From contig CAVPOY010000010.1 in the NCBI GenBank assembly GCA_963707135.1, forward strand, positions 1 through 52,001: 52,001 nt of DNA, given 5' to 3'. The DNA is from JBGSTR01 sp963707135. GTDB lineage: Bacteria > Pseudomonadota > Gammaproteobacteria > Chromatiales > Chromatiaceae. Below the pieces are notes generated by a model. The model was not told where the DNA came from and searched no databases. It saw nothing but the letters and a program-made list of their open reading frames with translations. Below are positions 46,224 to 52,001 of the stretch, piece by piece; the first letter of the stretch is position 1, and every line of letters starts with the position of its first letter. Position numbers and translations under genes: made by a program.

Positions 46224-47819
46224 TCATCGAACGAGCATTGCCCAGCGAGCAAGCCGCTCCAGGCTTGGCTCAATGTCGGCCTCCAGTGCCGCTCGCCGCG
46301 CTTCCGGTTGATCGATCACCGCTCCCTGCCCGATCAGCAGGTCGTCGCTGTCATCCAGGGTGGCGAGCAGGGCGTCGATCAGCTCGGCTCGGGTGCGGGT
46401 GCCGTCCAGCAGCGGCAAGAGACGGCGCATCAGTGGCGGCAGGTCGATGCCGTGGTGGCGCAGGTTCGTGATTACGCCGCCCGCGGCGAGCTGATAGCGG
46501 GCCCAGGGACTGGCCAGAGGTCGTTCGCCGCCCCGCTGGGCGAAGCGCGGCGGATGCAGGTGCAGCTCCACGGCACCGGCGGCGTAGAGGGACAGCAGGT
46601 TCTCGCTCAATTCTCGAACATCGGCCGGAGCGGGTCGCTCGCCCTCGTCCGCACGCCCCAGTCGATCGAGGGCTCGCTCGGTCAGCCCCGGGATCGCGTG
46701 CGTGGCCGGCCAGGTCTCGGTCAGGCACAGCAGGGCCGCCTTCGTCAGCGGATGGTCGGTCGCGCCCGTCACGCCCCGTTCGCGGTTGACGAACCTGAAG
46801 GGCGCCTTTGCGCGGATGTCCGACTCGGGATCCAAGCACTTCAGATTCGATGCCGCGTGCAGCGGCGCGATTCGGCCGGAATCCAGGTTCCGATCCAGAG
46901 TCGCCGCCCTGTGGCAAAGCAGGGTCTGGCGGAAGGTGCGGTTGTTTATGAAGTCGAGATACTGCTCCCGGCGGACAAGGTCGTCACCGAGCTGCGCGAG
47001 GACCCTTACGGCGTGCTCCGGCAAGCGTTCGTTGTTCATCTCCCAGAGGTTGGCCTCGGAGAGGAACTGGAGACCGTGCCGGGCGGCGTGCTGTACGAAT
47101 TCCCGAAAATAGACCGGCTCGTTCACATCCTCGAGGAACTCGTGATAGAGCCATTCGACAGGCGTATTGGGCTCGCGGAGCTGGGCCTGAACGCGGCGGT
47201 AAATGGTCCGGTAATGGGCCACCTCGTCCGGGATCCCGTCGCAGAGCAGATCGAGCACGCGCTGGGATTCCCGCAGTCGCTCGCGGGCGTCCCCCTCGCC
47301 CCGGGTGTGGAACAGCATCGCGTCGCGCACGACCCCGTTCATGTGCCAGCCGGGGTAGCAGTTGTAGCTCACGAACGCGATGCCGTGCGGGCGCAGGAGC
47401 CGCGCACAGATCGCGAGCAGCCGGTCGCGCACCGCCGCTGGAACCCAGGAGTAAACACCGTGGGCGAGGATGTAGTCGAAGTCGCCCAGTCCCTCGCCCA
47501 GCGCCATGATGTCGCCGTGCTCCAGGGTGAGGTTGTCCGCCCCCAAGGCGTCGGCTGCCGCGCGTCCGTCGCGGATCTGGCGCTCGGATAGGTCGATACC
47601 GACCAGCTCCGCATCGGGCAGCTCGAGCGCCAGGGGAATCAGGTTCTCCCCCCGGCCGCATCCGAGCTCCAGCACCCGGCAGTCGGCGACCGCCGCGGGT
47701 GCGGGCCGCATCCCCAGCAGTGTGCCCAGCGTCGCGAGGCGGTTCGGGTGGGTCTGGGCGAACGCGACGCTGCGGTAGGGCACCTCGTCGTAGCTGAACG
47801 GTTTCTTGGGGGTGCTCAG
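46224..47819 (-). CDS. Class I SAM methyltransferase with regulatory domain (MT2, second copy)
   Basis: 531 residues from an apparent CTG at 47819 overlapping the glycosyltransferase stop (CTGA), exactly as in the first copy at 6726. Near identical to it through residue about 370. Differences concentrate in the C-terminal third (for example ERALDRLGRADEGERPAPAD versus ERALARLGCADASERPTPAD; LDDSDD versus LDVSDD). The frame is intact, so both copies appear to be under selection or recently duplicated. Confidence 0.85.
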   Translation of the reverse strand: MSTPKKPFSYDEVPYRSVAFAQTHPNRLATLGTLLGMRPAPAAVADCRVLELGCGRGENLIPLALELPDAELVGIDLSERQIRDGRAAADALGADNLTLEHGDIMALGEGLGDFDYILAHGVYSWVPAAVRDRLLAICARLLRPHGIAFVSYNCYPGWHMNGVVRDAMLFHTRGEGDARERLRESQRVLDLLCDGIPDEVAHYRTIYRRVQAQLREPNTPVEWLYHEFLEDVNEPVYFREFVQHAARHGLQFLSEANLWEMNNERLPEHAVRVLAQLGDDLVRREQYLDFINNRTFRQTLLCHRAATLDRNLDSGRIAPLHAASNLKCLDPESDIRAKAPFRFVNRERGVTGATDHPLTKAALLCLTETWPATHAIPGLTERALDRLGRADEGERPAPADVRELSENLLSLYAAGAVELHLHPPRFAQRGGERPLASPWARYQLAAGGVITNLRHHGIDLPPLMRRLLPLLDGTRTRAELIDALLATLDDSDDLLIGQGAVIDQPEARRAALEADIEPSLERLARWAMLVR

Positions 47820-48883
47820 TGCTCGCTCCCTGGATTTTGTGCCGCCAATGTTTGCAGGGCCCGGTAGAGCTCCGCGCCGATCGTGTGGATGTCGTGTCGC
47901 GCGAGCACGCTGTCGCGTCCCTGCTTGCCGAAGCTCGCTCGGAAGTCGGGGTGACGCAGCAGGAAGCTGAGGGCGTTGCCGAAGTCCGCGCCGTTTACCG
48001 GCTCGGTGAGCCGCCCGGTGACACCCTGCTGGACGCGATCCAGCGTGGCTTCCGAGCGGCAGGCGACGACCGGCATCCCCAGCCCCTGGGCACGCAGCAG
48101 CGAATCGACGCCGACCCCGGAGCCCGAGGGCCACAGGTAGAGGTCGCTCGCGGCGAACAGCGCCATGCGATCCTCCGGCGTCGGGCGCGGCCATGTCCGT
48201 ATACGGGTTGCGCCAACGTCTCGGAGTGCCGCCTCGACCTGCGCGCCGGCGGGCCCGTCACCGGCCACCAGCAGCGTCCAGTCGGGCAGCACCATGCGCG
48301 ACAGGGCCAACCCCAGCATCCGGTACCCGTCCAGGGCCTCGCCGGGCGTCATCGGCAGATCCGTGAGCAGCCAGGTGCCGGTCGGCGAGAGACGCAGATG
48401 CGATGCGACCGCGGCGCGGTGCTGGGGACGCAGATGGGCCATGGCGACCAGCGGGCCGGCGTCGAGGAAGGGTGGGAGCGCCAATATCTTCTGATCGGCG
48501 CTGAGCGCCGCTCTGATAGTACGAGCCGCCGGGCTGCCGATGCACACCGTCAGGGACGCGGCGGAGAGAGTTCGGGAGAATGCCGGGGTCGGCGCCGGGG
48601 GAGGGTCCGGTTCCAGCAGCACGTAGGGAATTCCGAGTGCCTCGCTGACCGCCGGGCCGAGCGGGTCCAAGCTTCCGGCCGAGATGCCGGCGGTTATCCA
48701 CAGGCGCGGGCGCTCGGCGACCGGCGCAGTGCGCCAAGCCTCGACCAGCGCGGTCGGGCTCAGCCGGGTGTCGGCGGCGATCAATTTCAGACGCGTGGTT
48801 TGGAGCGCGGCCTGAATCGCCCGGGTGGCGGGTGCCGGGGCACCGACCCTGTGCAGAACGGCGTTAAGGATGCCGGCGCTCAT
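47816..48883 (-). CDS. Glycosyltransferase-like protein (second copy)
   Basis: 355 residues, intact. Near identical to 5662-6729 except for a diverged N-terminus (for example TRLKLIAADTRLSPTALVEA versus TRMNLKAADTRLSATALVEA) and isolated changes such as D/N, V/G and S/N in the C-terminal half. ATGA overlap with MT1 copy 2 upstream. Confidence 0.82.
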   Translation of the reverse strand: MSAGILNAVLHRVGAPAPATRAIQAALQTTRLKLIAADTRLSPTALVEAWRTAPVAERPRLWITAGISAGSLDPLGPAVSEALGIPYVLLEPDPPPAPTPAFSRTLSAASLTVCIGSPAARTIRAALSADQKILALPPFLDAGPLVAMAHLRPQHRAAVASHLRLSPTGTWLLTDLPMTPGEALDGYRMLGLALSRMVLPDWTLLVAGDGPAGAQVEAALRDVGATRIRTWPRPTPEDRMALFAASDLYLWPSGSGVGVDSLLRAQGLGMPVVACRSEATLDRVQQGVTGRLTEPVNGADFGNALSFLLRHPDFRASFGKQGRDSVLARHDIHTIGAELYRALQTLAAQNPGSEH

Positions 48884-50514
48884 TGCAGCAGCAGCGCGAA
48901 GTCGGCGAGGCCACGTAGCCTCGCCTCCAGCTGCTCGCCGAGCGCCCGACGCCGCGCATCCGGTTCGGCGATAGGCTCACCGCCCGCGAGTACCTCGATG
49001 GCGTTGAGCTCCACCAAAGAGAACAGGTCGTCGAGCAGCTCGGCGCGGTCCCGGGTACCGTCGGCCAGAATCAGCAACTGACGGTCCAGCGGCTCCATGG
49101 CGATGGGCTGATGTTGGAGGTTGATGATGGTCTCGCCCGTGGCGGCCCGGCGTCTCGCCCAGGGACTCGCAAGCGGCCGCACTCCGGGAACCTCCGCCGC
49201 CACGGGAGGCAAGGTCGAGAGCTCGATGCTGCCGGCGCGATAGAGCTGTAGGAGACAGTCGTCGAGCTCGCGCGCGTCCGCGGCGAAGGACCGCGCGACT
49301 TCGAGCCGGAGACCCGGGTCTAGGCGAGCCCGCGCCCTGGCGTGGAGTTCGCCGTGCTCGACGGACCGCGGGCAGGAGTCGCTCAGGCAAAGCAGCGCGG
49401 CCTTGGTCAGCGGATGGCGGGTGGTGCCCTCGACGCCACTGGGGTCGGTGAAGCCGAGCGGCGAGTCCGAGACCAGATCAACCCCGGCCGCTTCACAACG
49501 CAACTCGGCCCGAACCCAGAGCCCCGCCAGGGTCGCCGGGTCCCCCAAACGGGCTGACCGCACGTCGGCGCGGCAGAGCAGGCTCTGCCTGAACGTCCGG
49601 TTGCAGACGAAATCCAGGTATTGCTCGCGCCGGATCGGGTTCTCGCCCAGCGCGTCGATTTGCTCGAGCAGCTCGGGCGGTAGGCGAATCGTCCCCATCC
49701 GAGCTTCGTCCGCCTCCGCAAGGTAGCGCATTCCGTGGGCGGCCGCGTGCGCGGCGAATTCCTCGAAGTAGACGGGGTGGTTCACCTCCGCGATCAGGTC
49801 GTGGAAGAGCCGCGCCGCGCGGTCGGCCGGCGTGTCGAGTCGGCGCGCCAGGTTCTCGAACAGGCTCCGGTAGGGCTTGATGAGGTCCGGGACGGACCGG
49901 CACATGAAGTCGATAATGGCCATCGACTGCGAGATCCGCGCCTGGCCGTCCTCGATGTCGCCGGCGTGGAACAGCAACAGGTCGCGCACGGCCGTCTGGA
50001 GCCGCCAGCCGGGCAGGGTGTTGTAGCTTAGATAGGCGACCCCGTTCGGGGCGATATGCTTGCGGCAGGCCGCGAGCAGGGCGTCGCGCACCGGCTCCGG
50101 GACCCAGGAATAGACCCCGTGGGCGACGATGTAGTCGAACTGGCCGAGGTCGCCTGCCAGGGACAGGATGTCGCCCTGCTCGATCCGCGCGTTGGTCAGG
50201 CCGAGCGATGCGATAGCGGCCTGCCCGGCCTCGGCCTGGGCAGCGCTGAGTTCGATCCCCAGCAGGTGCGCGCCTGGCATCTCCAAGGCCATGGGGATCA
50301 GGTTGCCTCCCGTGGCGCATCCGAGCTCGAGGACTCGGCAGGCCTCCAGCGGCGGGGGGGCCGGGTCCATCCCGTGCAGCGCGGCGACGGTGGCGAGCCG
50401 GTTCGGGTGGCTCTGGGGAAACACCATGGCCGGGTAGGGCAACTCGTCGTAGCTCGATTTCACGATCCGAGGGCGTATTCTCGCTAGGCGGCTCGAGGCG
50501 GCGACCGCTGCCAT
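48880..50514 (-). CDS. Class I SAM methyltransferase with regulatory domain (MT1, second copy)
   Basis: 544 residues from ATG 50514, the start conserved with the first copy. Here an additional in-frame ATG three codons upstream (50523) is possible because an ATA in copy 1 is ATG. Motif I VLELGCATGGN is identical. Two clearly diverged islands stand out: VNHPVYFEEFAAHAAAHGMR, then YLAEADEARMGTIRLPPELL (49660-49790), and RAELLDDLFSLVELNAIEVL (about 48980-49060). Intact. Confidence 0.87.
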   Translation of the reverse strand: MAAVAASSRLARIRPRIVKSSYDELPYPAMVFPQSHPNRLATVAALHGMDPAPPPLEACRVLELGCATGGNLIPMALEMPGAHLLGIELSAAQAEAGQAAIASLGLTNARIEQGDILSLAGDLGQFDYIVAHGVYSWVPEPVRDALLAACRKHIAPNGVAYLSYNTLPGWRLQTAVRDLLLFHAGDIEDGQARISQSMAIIDFMCRSVPDLIKPYRSLFENLARRLDTPADRAARLFHDLIAEVNHPVYFEEFAAHAAAHGMRYLAEADEARMGTIRLPPELLEQIDALGENPIRREQYLDFVCNRTFRQSLLCRADVRSARLGDPATLAGLWVRAELRCEAAGVDLVSDSPLGFTDPSGVEGTTRHPLTKAALLCLSDSCPRSVEHGELHARARARLDPGLRLEVARSFAADARELDDCLLQLYRAGSIELSTLPPVAAEVPGVRPLASPWARRRAATGETIINLQHQPIAMEPLDRQLLILADGTRDRAELLDDLFSLVELNAIEVLAGGEPIAEPDARRRALGEQLEARLRGLADFALLLQ

Positions 50515-50732
50515 TGCTGCCATTATGGCATGGCTGGTTTTGGCTGCCCCGCCCCTGACTGGACGGGCGCGGCGCGAAAGCCCTTCCCCGGGCTCTTGCG
50601 ACGCGGTACGTCTACACTATAGCAATTACCGACCAATGTACTTGGGATCCGTTCGGGCGACCTCGCCGTTTTCGTTTTTGAGTCCGGCGGGATCGGCGGT
50701 GGCAATAACTTACCGATCCGGAGGACTTTGCG

Positions 50733-51615
50733 GTGAGCGATCAAGAGGGTATTGCAGCACTCGCGATACAGGTCGCGGGGCCGGTATCGGCGTCGGGCGG
50801 GCTCGCCGCGGCGGGTCCCTGGGAAAGCGCCGCCGAGGAGCTCGATTACCTTATCGGCAGGCTGAGCGTCGGGGACGTACCTACAAGGTCCTGAACCGGG
50901 ACGCCGGGACCGCGCTGCTGGCGTTCGGCGGGGCCGATGACGCGTTCTACGCCGCTTGCGTTGTTCAGCAGGGCGATCCTGACGCCGTGACCGGTGCGAG
51001 GCACCCTCGCGGGTCAGCTCCTGCTCGATGCGCTGCCAACGGGCGGCGCGAAAGCCCCGGGGCACTCGCGGTGCTGGCGGGGGTGCGCCAGGTTCCCGTA
51101 AAGGGACTTTACGCGACTCGCCGTTTCGTCGAGGCTCTACCGCCAACCCTGAAGATCCGGTTTCGGATTGCGGGCGTCGATGGCAACGAAACCTTCTGCG
51201 GTGTCCGGCCCGGTCGGCTTCGAGAGCCTGTGCGTCGAGCAGGAAAGCACCGCGGTCGCCATCGCGAAAACCAGTTACGCCGAGCCCGAACGGGAACGCG
51301 AGCTGAACTTGCGATGGCGAGAGAGGCAGCTCAGTCTCGACCCCGGAGCCCCGGGGTCACACTCGGGCGCGCGGGCTCGGCAACGATCCGGATCCCGACG
51401 GAGTTCGCATCGCGGACGCACGCGCGGCTGGTATTTGAGCAGACCAACTTCGTGCTCCACGACGAGAGCACCAACGAAACTATGTCCGAATCGACGAGGA
51501 CGCGGAGCAATTCCTTCATCTCGAGCAGATCGTGCTCCGCGGTCAAGGGGTCATCAGCCTGGGCAGGAGGATCCAGAATGCGGCGACCCACCTGATCTAT
51601 TTCAAGGCGACCTGA
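50733..51615 (+). pseudogene. FHA protein gene, second copy, frameshifted
   Basis: GTG 50733 with GGAGG upstream, aligned with 2932-3816. Relative to the first copy it carries indels near 50870 (two extra bases in a G-rich run), 51003-51045, 51210 and 51475, so no single frame spans it. The FHA signatures (SRTHAR, STN) survive in separate frames. The stop at 51615 is conserved. Confidence 0.85.
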
Positions 51616-51630
51616 GGGGATCGCCGCGAT

Positions 51631-52001
51631 TCATAGCTGGAAGTCCGCGATGCGCCGCTTCAGGGTCGAAAGCAGGATGCCGAGCTCCCGGGCGACCGCC
51701 GCCTTGTTGTTGCCGTTGCGTTCCAGCGCTTCCTTGATCATCTGCCGCTCGAGCACCTTGAGCTGGGTCGGCGAGGTCGCCGCCGATACCCCTTGCGGGG
51801 CGGCGGAGGCGCTGGAGGCCGGATCGGCCGAGTCAGGTTCCGCCAGACGCCAGTGCTCCGGGCGAGTATTCCAGGCCCCGGCAAAGCACCGACGCCCGTT
51901 CCAGCACGTTTCTGAGCTTCGCGGATTTTGCCCGGCCAGTCGTACCGCTGGAGGGCGGCAAGTGCATCGGAGGCAAGGCGGCATTCGAGCCCGAGCTTGT
52001 C
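51631..52001 (-). pseudogene. Sigma54 activator gene, second copy, partial and frameshifted
   Basis: Covers the C-terminal third of the activator at 1582-2916. The Fis-type HTH is intact in frame (NGNNKAAVARELGILLSTLK, with one Pro to Leu change), but indels near 51870 and 51915-51935 break the link to the AAA+ part. The gene continues beyond the window, so its 5' half cannot be judged. Confidence 0.82.

Larger units (their letters stand above)
46215..52001. repeat. Right arm of large inverted repeat (continues past window end)
   Basis: Reverse complement of 2556-8330. The inner end is at about 46215, immediately beyond the MT2 stop. The outer end is not reached: the last base of the window still aligns inside the sigma54 activator gene. 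The arms share gene order and reading frames for MT-GT-MT, but the right arm has indels in the FHA and sigma54 genes. Confidence 0.93.

Noticed and set aside
46308..49081. Long plus-strand frames (427 and 420 residues) opposite MT2/GT copy 2
   Set aside because: Antisense to well-supported genes; the same shadows occur opposite the first copy.

Overview
The window is GC-rich DNA from what looks like a gammaproteobacterium. The gene content (NAD malate dehydrogenase, LemA, FHA/sigma54 regulators, a P. aeruginosa HSI-I-like type VI secretion system, many IS remnants) would suit a Chromatiales-type genome, but that placement is an inference. No rRNA, tRNA or CRISPR array was recognised.

Layout. 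(1) 1-8330: a membrane protein fusing an FHA domain to a lytic transglycosylase, a divergent FHA-sigma54 activator, an FHA protein, and a translationally coupled methyltransferase-glycosyltransferase-methyltransferase (MT-GT-MT) operon. (2) 8642-11745: a graveyard of at least four broken transposases. (3) 11807-23364: mostly intact chromosomal or accessory genes: mdh, a palindrome array, a lipoprotein, lemA, a GIDE-like membrane protein, a PHB-depolymerase-type esterase, a lysozyme/peptidoglycan-binding/L,D-transpeptidase-like fusion, an SH3 periplasmic protein, an alpha/beta hydrolase lipoprotein, a T6SS-associated HEAT-like protein (TIGR02270 type), a Uma2 nuclease and a REP-associated tyrosine transposase. 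(4) 23672-31613, minus strand: a T6SS effector cassette read in the order hcp, vgrG, DUF6484, DUF2169, ketosynthase-like, PAAR-like(DUF4150)-toxin, and two putative immunity genes. Nearly every member except hcp is frameshifted. (5) 33704-44697, plus strand: the T6SS core tssA-tssB-tssC-hcp-tagJ-tssE-tssF-tssG-clpV, in the same order as P. aeruginosa HSI-I. tssA, tssC, tssF and clpV carry frameshifts. tssJ, tssK, tssL and tssM are absent from the window. (6) 44953-46107: remnants of an IS5-type transposase, an AbiEi-like protein and a serine recombinase. (7) 46215-52001: an inverted second copy of region 2556-8330, running off the window end.

The dominant large-scale structure is therefore a pair of inverted repeats of at least 5.8 kb enclosing about 38 kb that holds the whole visible T6SS. 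MT-GT-MT is intact in both repeats, while the FHA and sigma54 regulator genes are broken in the right-hand copy. Indels cluster in the T6SS/effector genes, the IS remnants and the right-hand regulators, and are absent from about 10 kb of intact genes in the middle. This points to a decaying T6SS, although consensus sequencing errors cannot be excluded from sequence alone.

How the genes fit together (inference): the FHA/sigma54 regulators and the FHA-lytic transglycosylase could tie T6SS expression or envelope passage to phospho-threonine signalling. Hcp, VgrG and the DUF4150 protein form the needle and tip. The lysozyme fusion and the DUF4150 C-terminus are candidate effectors, with adjacent periplasmic or cytoplasmic proteins as candidate immunity factors.
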